From: Modestobacter italicus
Lineage (GTDB): Bacteria; Actinomycetota; Actinomycetes; Mycobacteriales; Geodermatophilaceae
Direction of reading: 5' to 3'
DNA: 64,000 nucleotides
Assembly (NCBI RefSeq): GCF_019799965.1
Contig: NZ_JABGCJ010000007.1
Coordinates: 1 to 64,000, forward strand
Shown: positions 15,982 through 23,944 of the stretch, piece after piece
Numbering within the stretch: position 1 is the first letter of the stretch
Layout of the letters: the number at the start of each line of letters is the position of its first letter
Position numbers and translations under genes: made by a program
Notes under the pieces: generated by a model
Seen by the model: only the letters and a program-made list of their open reading frames with translations
What the model was told of the DNA's origin: nothing
Database searches by the model: none

Positions 15982-16529
15982 CCGACATGGAGCGGACCAT
16001 CTCCGTCGTCGTCAACGGTGTTCCACGTGAAGCGACCGTGCCGGTGCGCTGGCTGCTGTCGGACGCGCTGCGGCACGGGTTCGGGCTGACCGGCACGCAC
16101 GTGGGCTGCGAGCACGGCGTCTGCGGCTCGTGCACCGTGCTGGTCGACGGGCAGCCGACCCGCTCCTGCCTGGTGCTCGCCGTGCAGATGGACGGGCACG
16201 AGATCACCACGGTCGAGGGGCTGTCGCGGTCGGACCACCAGGGCGGGCAGGTGCTGCACCCGATCCAGGAGGCGTTCCGGGAGTGCCATGCGCTGCAGTG
16301 CGGGTTCTGCACGCCGGGCTTCCTGACCACGATCGCCGCCGGCCTGGACGCCCGCGACCCGTCGGTGGAGATCACCGACGAGGAGGTCGACGAGCTGGTC
16401 GGCGGCAACCTGTGCCGCTGCACCGGTTACGCCAACATCAAGAAGGCCTGCCGCCACGCAGCCGCCACCATGCGAGAAGGGGCCAAAGTCGCGACTCCGG
16501 CCCCTCAGGACGAGGAGGCGACCCGGTGA
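15978..16529 (+). CDS. Molybdenum hydroxylase, [2Fe-2S] subunit (CoxS/XdhC-type)
   Basis: Electron-transfer subunit with two [2Fe-2S] clusters. 183 residues: plant-type ferredoxin ligands C44, C49, C52 (CEHGVCGSC) and C64, then the helical-domain ligands CGFCTPGF near residue 108 and CRCTGYANI near 145. All eight cysteines are present. The N-terminal RTISVVVNGVPREATVPVRW is standard. It is linked by 4-base overlaps to the FAD subunit in front and the Mo subunit behind, so the three are translated as a unit. Confidence 0.93.
   Translation: MTDMERTISVVVNGVPREATVPVRWLLSDALRHGFGLTGTHVGCEHGVCGSCTVLVDGQPTRSCLVLAVQMDGHEITTVEGLSRSDHQGGQVLHPIQEAFRECHALQCGFCTPGFLTTIAAGLDARDPSVEITDEEVDELVGGNLCRCTGYANIKKACRHAAATMREGAKVATPAPQDEEATR
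16019..16034. other. Weak parS-like site inside the [2Fe-2S] subunit gene
   Basis: TGTTCCACGTGAAGCG: matches TGTTNCACGTGNAACA at 14 of 16 positions (misses in the last third). Coding use does not demand this sequence, but a single degenerate match is expected by chance now and then. Confidence 0.2.
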
Positions 16530-18943
16530 CGACGAAGTTCTTCGGGGAGCCGGTCCGCCGTCGGGAGGACGCGCGGCTGATCGTCGGGCAGGGCCGCTAC
16601 CTCGACGACATCGGGCCCGGCGCGTACGCGGCGGCGTTCGTCCGCAGCCCGTACGCGCACGCCCGGGTGCTCGACATCGACGTCAGCGCCGCGATGGACG
16701 TCGAGGGCCTGCTGGCGATCTACACCTACGAGGACCTCACCGGCCCGATGGCCGAGCCGCTGCCGGTGCTCATCCCGCACCCGCAGCTCACCGCGCCGCG
16801 CACCGGCTACCCGCTGGTGCGCGACGTCGCCCAGCACGTGGGCGAGCCGATCGTGATGGTGGTGGCCACCGACCGGTACGTCGCCGAGGACGCCGCCGCG
16901 CTGATCGAGGTCAGCTACGAGGAGCTGCCGGTGGTGGTGGGCGTCGACGCGGCCGAGGCGGCGGTGCACACCGTGCACGACGACGTCCCGGACAACATCG
17001 CCGCCCGGCACCACCAGGAGACCGGCGACGTCGAGGCCGCGCTGGCCGCCAGTGCGCACACGCTCTCCTTCACCCAGTACTTCGAGCGCAGCGCCTCCAT
17101 GCCGATGGAGGGCAAGGGCGTGCACGCCCGCTGGGACGACGCCGACTCCTCGCTGCGGGTCTACTCCTCCACCCAGGCGTCGACCTCGGTGCGCGCGGCG
17201 ATCGCGGCCAAGCTCGAGCTGTCGCTGGAGAAGGTCGAGGTCATCGCGCCCGACGTCGGCGGTGGGTTCGGCGTGAAGATCGTGCACCCGTGGCCGGAGG
17301 AGCTGCTCGTGCCGATGGCCGCGCGGCTGCTGGGCCACGAGGTGAAGTGGACCGAGGACCGCCGCGAGCACTTCGTCTCCAGCGCGCACGAGCGGCAGCA
17401 GCGCCAGGAGATCCGGGTCGGGTACGACGACGACGGGCGGATCACCGCCCTCGACGTCCTGGTCTGGCACGACAACGGCGCGTACACGCCCTACGGGATC
17501 ATCGTGCCGATCAACACGGCCACCCAGCTGCTCGGGCCCTACGACATCCCGGTCTACCGGGCGGTCGTGAACAGCGTGTACACGAACACCGTCGTCGTCA
17601 CGCCGTACCGCGGTGCCGGGCGGCCGCAGGGCTGCTTCGCGATGGAACGCACGATGGACCGGATCGCCCAGGAGCGCGGCATCGACCGGGCGCTGGTCCG
17701 GGAGCGGAACCTGATCCAGCCCGACCAGTTCCCCTACGACTGGGGTCTGACGTTCCAGGACGGCCGGCCGCTGGTCTACGACTCGGGCGACTACCCGGCG
17801 ATGATGGCCAAGCTGAAGACGCTGGTCGACTGGGACGGGTTCGCCGAGCGGCGGGCCGCGGCCGAGGCGCGCGGGAAGCTGCTGGGCATCGGGATGGCGC
17901 CCTACGTCGAGGGCACCGGGCCGGGGCCGTACGAGGGCGCGCACGTGCAGGTGCTGGGCAGCGGCAAGGTGCTGGTCTCCACCGGGCTGACCTCGCAGGG
18001 CCAGGGGCACGAGACGGTGTTCGCCCAGCTCGCGGCCGCGGAGCTCGGCGTCCCGCTCGAGGACGTCGAGGTGACCACCGGTGACACCCGGCGCTTCGGG
18101 TACGCGGTCGGGACGTTCGCCTCCCGGGCCGCGGTGGTCAGCGGCAACGCCGTCGCGCTGGCGGCGAGGGGCGTGCGGGAGAAGGCGCTGCGGATCGCCG
18201 CCGAGGTGCTGGAGGCCGACCCGGCGGACCTGGAGATCGACGAGGGCCTGGTCCAGGTGAAGGGGACGCCGGGCGCCTCGATCCCGCTGCGCACGGTCGC
18301 CGTGCTGTCCAACCCGCTGCGGTACGCCTTCGACGAGGCGGCGCGGCAGGCGACCCAGTTCGCCGGGCCGGGCGACGACTCGAAGCCGCCGGTGGCGGTC
18401 GGGGACGCGCCGGGGCTGGAGCACACCGACTACTACTCCCCGCTGCGCTCGACCTTCGCCTCCGGTGCGCACGCCGTGGTCGTGGAGATCGACCCGGCGA
18501 CGTGGGAGATCGCGATCGAGCAGTACGCGGTGGTGCACGACTGCGGCACGATCATCAACCCGATGATCGTCGAGGGGCAGGTGCACGGCGGTGTCGCGCA
18601 GGGCGTGGGCGGGGCGCTGTACGAGCGGATGGCCTACGACCGCGACGGGCAGCTGACCAACGCCTCGTTCATGGACTTCCTGATGCCGTACGCCTCCGAG
18701 GTGCCCGACGTGGACATCGACCACCAGTCGACGCCGTCCCCGCTGAACGAGCTGGGCATCAAGGGCGCCGGCGAGGCCGGTGTCATCCCCGGGTCCGCGG
18801 CGATCGCCTCGGCGATCGAGGACGCGGTGGGACGGCGGATCGCGGCGATGCCGGTCTCCCCCACCGAGCTGTACGACCTGGTGCGCTCGGACGCCGAGCG
18901 CGTGATCAACACTTCCCCCCACGACTCTGGAGCGATGGCGTGA
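16526..18943 (+). CDS. Molybdenum hydroxylase, molybdopterin-binding catalytic subunit
   Basis: Xanthine-oxidase-family catalytic subunit, 805 residues. The active-site loop reads PYRGAGRP (360-367), the so-called form II pattern; aerobic CO dehydrogenases of form I have a cysteine-bearing AYRCSFR loop, so this is not a CO oxidase. GGGFGVK near 248 and GQGHETV near 492 contact the cofactor, and the catalytic glutamate is E750 in GIKGAGEAGVIPG. GTG 16526 overlaps the previous stop. In this context (ring-opening ureide hydrolase, carbamoyltransferase subunits, carbamate kinase) a uracil/thymine or other heterocycle hydroxylase is the best guess; nicotinate or purine substrates remain possible. 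Confidence 0.88.
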   Translation: MTTKFFGEPVRRREDARLIVGQGRYLDDIGPGAYAAAFVRSPYAHARVLDIDVSAAMDVEGLLAIYTYEDLTGPMAEPLPVLIPHPQLTAPRTGYPLVRDVAQHVGEPIVMVVATDRYVAEDAAALIEVSYEELPVVVGVDAAEAAVHTVHDDVPDNIAARHHQETGDVEAALAASAHTLSFTQYFERSASMPMEGKGVHARWDDADSSLRVYSSTQASTSVRAAIAAKLELSLEKVEVIAPDVGGGFGVKIVHPWPEELLVPMAARLLGHEVKWTEDRREHFVSSAHERQQRQEIRVGYDDDGRITALDVLVWHDNGAYTPYGIIVPINTATQLLGPYDIPVYRAVVNSVYTNTVVVTPYRGAGRPQGCFAMERTMDRIAQERGIDRALVRERNLIQPDQFPYDWGLTFQDGRPLVYDSGDYPAMMAKLKTLVDWDGFAERRAAAEARGKLLGIGMAPYVEGTGPGPYEGAHVQVLGSGKVLVSTGLTSQGQGHETVFAQLAAAELGVPLEDVEVTTGDTRRFGYAVGTFASRAAVVSGNAVALAARGVREKALRIAAEVLEADPADLEIDEGLVQVKGTPGASIPLRTVAVLSNPLRYAFDEAARQATQFAGPGDDSKPPVAVGDAPGLEHTDYYSPLRSTFASGAHAVVVEIDPATWEIAIEQYAVVHDCGTIINPMIVEGQVHGGVAQGVGGALYERMAYDRDGQLTNASFMDFLMPYASEVPDVDIDHQSTPSPLNELGIKGAGEAGVIPGSAAIASAIEDAVGRRIAAMPVSPTELYDLVRSDAERVINTSPHDSGAMA

Positions 18944-19596
18944 ACCTCGACGGCAGTGCGGTCCTCTCGGCGGCACCGGAGCAGGTCTGGGCGGTGATCA
19001 CCGACCCGGCGGTGCTGGCGCGGACGATCCCGGGCTGCGAGTCGCTGCAGCAGGTCGGCGAGGACAGCTACACGATGGTCGTCTCGGCCGGGGTGGGCGC
19101 GATCCGCGGGAAGTACGCGGGCGAGGTTCGGCTGTCCGACCTGTCGTTCCCGAAGTCCTACGTCATGCACGCGTCCGGCTCGGGTGGGCCGGGGTCTGTG
19201 CGGGCCACCGTGCAGATCAACCTGGCGCCCTCCGGTGACGGCACGGAGCTGACGTACTCGGCGGACGCCGTGGTCGGTGGCGCGGTCGCGGGTGTGGGGC
19301 AGCGGATGATCACCGGCGTCGCGAAGAAGATGGCCGGGCAGTTCTTCTCCGCGGTGGACAAGGAGCTGTCCGAGCCCAACGTCGTCGCCGAGGTGGTGGC
19401 CCTCCCCGTCGCCCAGGGCGGTTCCGCGGAACCGTCTGCTGCTGTCGCCGCACCGGTGACCTACGCCAAGGCCCCGTCCTCAGCAGGGGGTTGGGTGCCC
19501 GCCGAGGCACGGCCCCTGCTGGTCGGTGCCGCCGGCGGCGGACTGCTCACCCTGCTCGGCGTCTGGATCGGCCACCTCCTCGGCCGCCGCGGCTGA
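18940..19596 (+). CDS. coxG: CoxG-like SRPBCC protein with C-terminal membrane anchor
   Basis: 218 residues. The first 150 form the CoxG fold (LDGSAVLSAAPEQVWAVITD..., IPGCESLQQVGEDSY, GKYAGEVRLSDL, and ITGVAKKMAGQFF near 125). An Ala/Pro-rich linker follows, then one TM helix (LLTLLGVWIGHLLG). In the CO dehydrogenase operon of Oligotropha CoxG recruits the enzyme to the membrane; the same anchoring role is plausible here. GTG start overlaps the stop of the Mo subunit by four bases. Its last 136 bases are also covered, on the other strand, by the end of the MocR gene. Confidence 0.82.
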   Translation: MNLDGSAVLSAAPEQVWAVITDPAVLARTIPGCESLQQVGEDSYTMVVSAGVGAIRGKYAGEVRLSDLSFPKSYVMHASGSGGPGSVRATVQINLAPSGDGTELTYSADAVVGGAVAGVGQRMITGVAKKMAGQFFSAVDKELSEPNVVAEVVALPVAQGGSAEPSAAVAAPVTYAKAPSSAGGWVPAEARPLLVGAAGGGLLTLLGVWIGHLLGRRG

Positions 19597-20999
19597 GCGG
19601 AGGCCAGCCGCTCGACGGCGGTGCGGAGGCGGTCGGGGGCGTTGGCGGCGTAGCCGAGGACGAGGCCGGGGTCGCCGGGGGTCAGCCGGTGCCAGGACAG
19701 CGGGTGCACGACGACCCCGGCGTCCCGGACGGCGTCCGCGAGCTGGACGTCGTCGGCGTCCGAGCCGGGGAACGTGATGAGCACGTGCAGCCCGGCCGCC
19801 ACGCCGGTCACCCGCGCCTGAGGCAGGTGCTGGGCCAGCGCAGTCACCAGCGCGTCCCGCCGTGCGCGCTGCCGGCCACGCACCAGCCGGAGGTGTCGGT
19901 CGTGCTCGCCTGACCGCAGCAGCTCCGCCAGCACCAGCTGCGGCAGCGCCGGGCTGCCCAGGTCGCTCGCGTGCTTCGCCGCCACCAGGTCGGCGTCGAA
20001 GGACGACGGCGCCACCAGCCAGCCCAGCCGCATCCCCGGAGCCAGCGTCTTGGACGTGCTCCCGGTGTGCGCCACGTGCTCCGGCGCCGAGGGCTGCAAC
20101 GCCGGCACCGGCGCCCGGTCGTAGCGGTGCTCGGCGTCGTAGTCGTCCTCGATCACCAGCCCGCCGCCGTCCCGGGCCCAGCCCAGCAGCACGCGCCGGC
20201 GCCCCGGCGACAGCACCACCCCGGTCGGGAACTGGTGCGCCGGCGTCACCATCACCGCCGGCAGGGCCGGCATCGCCGCGACGACCAGGCCGTCGGCGTC
20301 CACCGGGACACCGACCGGCCGCAGCCCCCAGTGGGCGAACTCCTCCCGGGCACCGCGTGACCCCGGGTCCTCCACGCCGACCGTCTCCGCGCCCCGCGAC
20401 CGCAGCGTCTGGGCCAGCAGCGCCAGCGCCTGCGCCACCCCGGACACCACCAGGACCTGATCCGGCGCGACCTGCAGCCCCCGGGTCCGGCCGAGCCAGC
20501 CGGCCAGCTCGCCGCGCAGCCGGGCGCTCCCCCGCGGGTCGCCGTAGCCCAGGTCCGCCGCCGACGCGTCCCGCAGCACCGCCCGCTCGGCCCGCAGCCA
20601 GGCCGCCCGCGGGAACGCCGCCAGGTCGGGCACCCCCGGCGACAGGTCGATCTCGCCTTCGGCCGCCGGCCGGTTCGTCGGCAGCGGTAGCCGCACCGGC
20701 CCGGCCGGCGTCGTGACCGCGGGACGCGGGGGTGCAGCGACCGGCCGGGGCAGGACGGCGGTCCCCGACCCGGTCCGGGCCGCCACCAGCCCCTCGTCCA
20801 CCAGCCGCTGGTACGCCTCGACCACCACCCCGCGGGCGATGCCCAGGTCACCGGCCAGTGCGCGGGTGGCCGGCAGCCGGTCGCCCGCCGCCAGGCGGCC
20901 GTCCAGCACCGCCGCCCGCACCTCAGTGGTCAACCAGTCGGTCAGGCCGCGCGCCGGCGCGTCCGCCGGGTCGAGCTGGAGGAAGTCGGCGCCGCGCAT
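19461..20999 (-). CDS. MocR-type regulator (GntR HTH + aminotransferase fold)
   Basis: PLP-binding transcription factor, 512 residues. A GntR winged helix spans about 15-85 (LPATRALAGDLGIARGVVVEAYQRL), followed by a class I aminotransferase domain with GYGDPRGSARLR, the DDYDAEHRYD block, and the PLP lysine in HTGSTSKTLAPGMRLGW. The ATG at 20999 lies 66 bp from the divergent DMT transporter, the usual MocR arrangement, so that transporter is the likely target. The frame continues about 45 residues past the normal domain end into the antisense of coxG, giving a Pro/Arg/Ser-rich tail. Confidence 0.88.
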   Translation of the reverse strand: MRGADFLQLDPADAPARGLTDWLTTEVRAAVLDGRLAAGDRLPATRALAGDLGIARGVVVEAYQRLVDEGLVAARTGSGTAVLPRPVAAPPRPAVTTPAGPVRLPLPTNRPAAEGEIDLSPGVPDLAAFPRAAWLRAERAVLRDASAADLGYGDPRGSARLRGELAGWLGRTRGLQVAPDQVLVVSGVAQALALLAQTLRSRGAETVGVEDPGSRGAREEFAHWGLRPVGVPVDADGLVVAAMPALPAVMVTPAHQFPTGVVLSPGRRRVLLGWARDGGGLVIEDDYDAEHRYDRAPVPALQPSAPEHVAHTGSTSKTLAPGMRLGWLVAPSSFDADLVAAKHASDLGSPALPQLVLAELLRSGEHDRHLRLVRGRQRARRDALVTALAQHLPQARVTGVAAGLHVLITFPGSDADDVQLADAVRDAGVVVHPLSWHRLTPGDPGLVLGYAANAPDRLRTAVERLASAQPRRPRRWPIQTPSRVSSPPPAAPTSRGRASAGTQPPAEDGALA

Positions 21000-21042
21000 T
21001 GGTCCACTCCCGACAACGGCAATTGGCCCTCCACGGTGGACC
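20998..21042. promoter_or_regulatory. Possible MocR operator region
   Basis: In the short gap between the divergent genes ATTGGTCC (20998-21005) and ATTGGCCC (21022-21029) form a direct repeat with 24-bp periodicity, and GGTCCAC (21001-21007) is mirrored by GTGGACC (21036-21042); TCCACGGTGGA (21030-21040) is itself palindromic. MocR proteins usually bind paired direct repeats. Tentative. Confidence 0.3.
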
Positions 21043-21065
21043 AGCAGGTCAGCAGCATGGCAGCC

Positions 21066-21965
21066 ATGACGACCAGCGTGGAAGCGCCCCCACAACAGTC
21101 GGCCGCGTCCGCCGTCCTCACCGGGGCGACCGCGATGGGATTCGTCGGCGGCAGTGTGGCGATCTCCGCCGTCCTCTCCGACGCGCCGCTGTTCACCGCC
21201 CAGTCGATCCGGTACGCCGCCGCCTGCCTGGTCCTGGTCGGCTTCGCCCGGCTGGCCGGACGGTCGGTGCACCGGCCACACGGCGCGGAGTGGGCGTGGT
21301 TGCTGGGCGTCGTCGGCGCGGGGATGGTGCTGTTCAACGTCGCGCTCGTGCGTGGGTCGGAGCACGCCGAGCCGGCCGTGCTCGGGGTGGCCGTGGCCAG
21401 CGTGCCGATCGTGCTCGCAGTGGTGGGGCCGCTGATGACCGGACGGCGTCCCGAGGCGCGGGTGCTGCTGGCGGCCGCGGTGGTCACTGTCGGCGCCGGG
21501 CTGGTGCAGGGCCTGGGCCGCAGTTGCGCCACCGGGTTGGCCTGGGCGTTCGTCGTCCTGGCCTGCGAGGCCGGGTTCACGCTGCTCGCCGTCCCACTGC
21601 TGGCCAGGCACGGCGCGTGGGGCGTCTCGGTGCACACCACCTGGCTCGCCGCTGTGGTGTTCGGCGCGCTCGGGCTCGCCATCGAGGGACCGACGGCGGC
21701 CGCCGAGCTGACCGGCGGCGAGCTCGTCGCGGTCGGTTACCTGGCGGTCGGGATGACCGCCGTCGCCTTCGTGCTCTGGTACTCCGCCGTCGGCCGGCTG
21801 GGCACCGCTCGCGCCGGCCTGCTGACCGGCGTCGCCCCCGTCGCCGCCGCCGGGGTCGGCGTGGCGATGGGGGCGCCCAGGCCTGGGCTCCTCGTGTGGC
21901 TGGGCATCGCTGTGGTCGGCGCCGGCCTGGGCCTGGGCCTGGGCGTGGGCGCCCGATCACGTTGA
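21066..21965 (+). CDS. EamA/DMT-family transporter
   Basis: 299 residues with ten predicted TM helices in two five-helix EamA halves; typical segments are GFVGGSVAISAVLSDAPL, the SIRYAAACLVL helix, AGMVLFNVALVRGSEHAEPA, and a second-half ending in PRPGLLVWLGIAVVGAGLGLGLG. DMT proteins export amino acids or other metabolites. ATGs at 21036 and 21057 are also in frame; 21066 was chosen because the first residues of the longer forms would lie on the putative operator. The divergent MocR suggests PLP- or amino-acid-linked control. Confidence 0.8.
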   Translation: MTTSVEAPPQQSAASAVLTGATAMGFVGGSVAISAVLSDAPLFTAQSIRYAAACLVLVGFARLAGRSVHRPHGAEWAWLLGVVGAGMVLFNVALVRGSEHAEPAVLGVAVASVPIVLAVVGPLMTGRRPEARVLLAAAVVTVGAGLVQGLGRSCATGLAWAFVVLACEAGFTLLAVPLLARHGAWGVSVHTTWLAAVVFGALGLAIEGPTAAAELTGGELVAVGYLAVGMTAVAFVLWYSAVGRLGTARAGLLTGVAPVAAAGVGVAMGAPRPGLLVWLGIAVVGAGLGLGLGVGARSR

Positions 21966-22218
21966 CCTACCGCGGACCTCGGCCCTGCCGGGACGCCGTG
22001 GACCCCACAGCGCCGGTGCAGCGCGGGGAGCCGCCGACCGAGGAAGTTGCGGATCAGCACCACGAGCGCACCCGCTCCGACGGCTCAGCCGCCGAGCCCG
22101 GAGGCTGACGACCCGGGCGACCTGGAGATGCGCATCGTCGGCTCGGCAGCTGGGGCACGACGAGTCGGTGCTGCCCGGGGCCCACCCTCATCGGCCACCC
22201 GGGCCCTGCAGCGGGTCG
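21966..22218. other. Intergenic gap, no gene seen
   Basis: About 250 bases between the DMT stop and the TetR stop. Open frames here are short, start-less or antisense shadows. Several GC-rich short inverted repeats are present (for example GGGCCCAC/ near 22181), which could terminate either gene, but none is long enough to call. Confidence 0.4.
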
Positions 22219-22782
22219 TCAGCTGACGCGCAGGCCGTCGAGCGCGGTGGCCAGGATCGGCCGGGAGTAGTCGAGGTCGCCGTGGATGGCGCAGACGGCG
22301 ATGACCATGTCCAGCACCTGCTCGATCGACAGGTCCGCGCGCACCTCACCGGCGTCCTGGGCTGCGGCGAGCAGCGGCCGGCCGGCGGCGATGACCCGCT
22401 CCCGGCTGCGGTCGAGCACCGGGCCGGGGCCCTCCTCCTGGGCGAGCAGTTCGACGGCGAGGTGATGCTTGCTGGCGAAGAAGGCGGCGAACCGGTGCAG
22501 CCAGCTGATCAGCGCGGCCCCGGGCGCGCCGTCACCGGTCGGTGCGGCAGCCGCGACCACGTCGTCGACCTGGTCGCGGTAGAGCGCCTCGAGGAGGTCC
22601 CGCCGCGCGGGGAAGTTCCGGTACAGCGTGGCCATCCCGACGCCGGCGCGGCGGGCGATCTCGGCCATCGACAGCGGAGCGCCCTTCTCGGCGAACCCGG
22701 CGCGGGCTGCCTGGAGGACCTTGTCGCGGTTGCGCTCGGCATCGGCCCGCCGGGCGGGCGGTCGAGACGTCTCGTCGGACAT
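22219..22782 (-). CDS. TetR-family repressor of the adjacent aldo/keto reductase
   Basis: 187 residues. The N-terminal HTH reads RNRDKVLQAARAGFAEKGAPLSMAEIARRAGVGMATLYRNFP (broken at the turn GVG), standard for TetR. The C-terminal ligand domain is generic (a TetR_C_33-like form would fit). It diverges from the aldo/keto reductase, and two copies of GTGGACAG sit in the 87-bp gap, one of them a perfect palindrome, so it very probably represses both genes. Ligand unknown; an electrophilic aldehyde is plausible for such pairs. Confidence 0.88.
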   Translation of the reverse strand: MSDETSRPPARRADAERNRDKVLQAARAGFAEKGAPLSMAEIARRAGVGMATLYRNFPARRDLLEALYRDQVDDVVAAAAPTGDGAPGAALISWLHRFAAFFASKHHLAVELLAQEEGPGPVLDRSRERVIAAGRPLLAAAQDAGEVRADLSIEQVLDMVIAVCAIHGDLDYSRPILATALDGLRVS

Positions 22783-22792
22783 GACTCCCTAA

Positions 22793-22834
22793 GTGGACAG
22801 GTTATCCGGTACGGTAGGTGGACAGGCTGTCCAC
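22793..22834. promoter_or_regulatory. Twin TetR operators
   Basis: GTGGACAGgCTGTCCAC at 22818-22834 is a perfect 8+1+8 palindrome. A second site at 22793-22807 has the left half GTGGACAG followed by a decayed right half (TTATCC). Their centres are 25 bp apart, so two dimers could bind. They lie between the divergent tetR and aldo/keto reductase starts. Confidence 0.75.
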
Positions 22835-22869
22835 TTCGGGCAGATCGTACCCACCGCGAGGAGCACACC

Positions 22870-23901
22870 GTGGAACAGCGACCCCTGGGCCGGACCGGCA
22901 TGTCCGTCAGCCAGCTCTGCCTCGGCGCGATGATGTTCGGCGCCGTCGGCAACCCCGACCACGACGAGGGCGTGCGGATCGTGCACCGCGCCCTCGCCGC
23001 CGGCATCACGTTCATCGACACCGCCGACGTCTACTCCGGCGGCGAGTCCGAGACCGTCGTCGGCAAGGCGCTGGCCGGCGGACGGCGCGACGGCGTCGTC
23101 CTCGCCACCAAGGTCGGCCTGCCGTTCGGCCAGGACCCCAACCAGCGCGGCATGTCCCGGCGCTGGATCACCGAGGCGGTGGAGAACTCGCTGCGCCGCC
23201 TCGGCACCGACCGGATCGACCTCTACCAGCTGCACCGCCTCGACCCGAACACCGACGTCGACGAGGCGCTGGGCGCACTCTCCGACCTGGTGCACGCCGG
23301 CAAGATCCGCGCCTTCGGCGCCTCGACGGTGCCGGCCTCGGAGATAGTCGAGGCGCAGTGGACCGCCGAGCGCCGGGGCCGCGAGCGGTTCCGCACCGAG
23401 CAGCCGCCGTACTCGATCCTCACCCGCGCCGTCGAGGTCGACGTCCTGCCCACGGCCCAGCGGTACGGGATGGGCGTGCTCAGCTACAGCCCGCTGGCCG
23501 GCGGCTGGCTGTCCGGCAAGTACCGGAAGGGCCAGGAGGTCAGCGGGCCGGGCTCGGTCGGCCGCGCCCAGCGGTTCCCCGGCGTCTACGACGCCGCGAA
23601 CCCGGCCAACGCCGCCAAGCTCGACGCCGCCGACGCCCTGGGCGCGCTCGCCGACGAGGCCGGGCTGACGCTGGTGCAGCTGGCCATCGGGTTCGTCGTC
23701 CGGCACCCGGCGGTGACCTCGGCGATCGTCGGGCCGCGCACGATGGACCACCTGGAGTCCTACCTGGCCGCCGACGGCGTCGAGCTGTCGGACGACGTCC
23801 TCGACCGGATCGACGCGATCGTCCCGCCCGGCCACACGATCAACGTCGGCGACAACATGTGGACCACGCCCGCGCTGACCCCGGCCGCCCGCCGCCGGTA
23901 G
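22870..23901 (+). CDS. Aldo/keto reductase
   Basis: NADPH-dependent reductase of the AKR superfamily (YajO/YghZ-like group), 343 residues. Motifs: N-terminal PLGRTGMSVSQLCLG, the catalytic Asp/Tyr segment FIDTADVYSGGESE near 50, the lysine in VVLATKVGLPFG, HRLDPNTDVDE, and the NADP site QPPYSILTRAVE...AIVGPRTMDHLESYL. GTG 22870 has a GCGAGGAG ribosome site. Controlled by the adjacent TetR through the twin palindromes. Substrate unknown. Confidence 0.88.
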   Translation: MEQRPLGRTGMSVSQLCLGAMMFGAVGNPDHDEGVRIVHRALAAGITFIDTADVYSGGESETVVGKALAGGRRDGVVLATKVGLPFGQDPNQRGMSRRWITEAVENSLRRLGTDRIDLYQLHRLDPNTDVDEALGALSDLVHAGKIRAFGASTVPASEIVEAQWTAERRGRERFRTEQPPYSILTRAVEVDVLPTAQRYGMGVLSYSPLAGGWLSGKYRKGQEVSGPGSVGRAQRFPGVYDAANPANAAKLDAADALGALADEAGLTLVQLAIGFVVRHPAVTSAIVGPRTMDHLESYLAADGVELSDDVLDRIDAIVPPGHTINVGDNMWTTPALTPAARRR

Positions 23902-23911
23902 CGGTCCCGCG

Positions 23912-23939
23912 CCCGGGCCGGCGACCCCGCCGGCCCGGG
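23912..23939. terminator. Hairpin between aldo/keto reductase and ridA
   Basis: Arms CCCGGGCCGGC (23912-23922) and GCCGGCCCGGG (23929-23939) with a 6-base loop, between two convergent stops. Likely a bidirectional terminator. Confidence 0.7.
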
Positions 23940-23944
23940 ATCGG

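Noticed and set aside
15100-19596. Aerobic CO dehydrogenase (cox) operon
   Set aside because: The catalytic loop is PYRGAGR (form II), without the cysteine loop of true CO oxidases, and the accessory genes CoxD/E/F are absent. CoxG alone is not specific.
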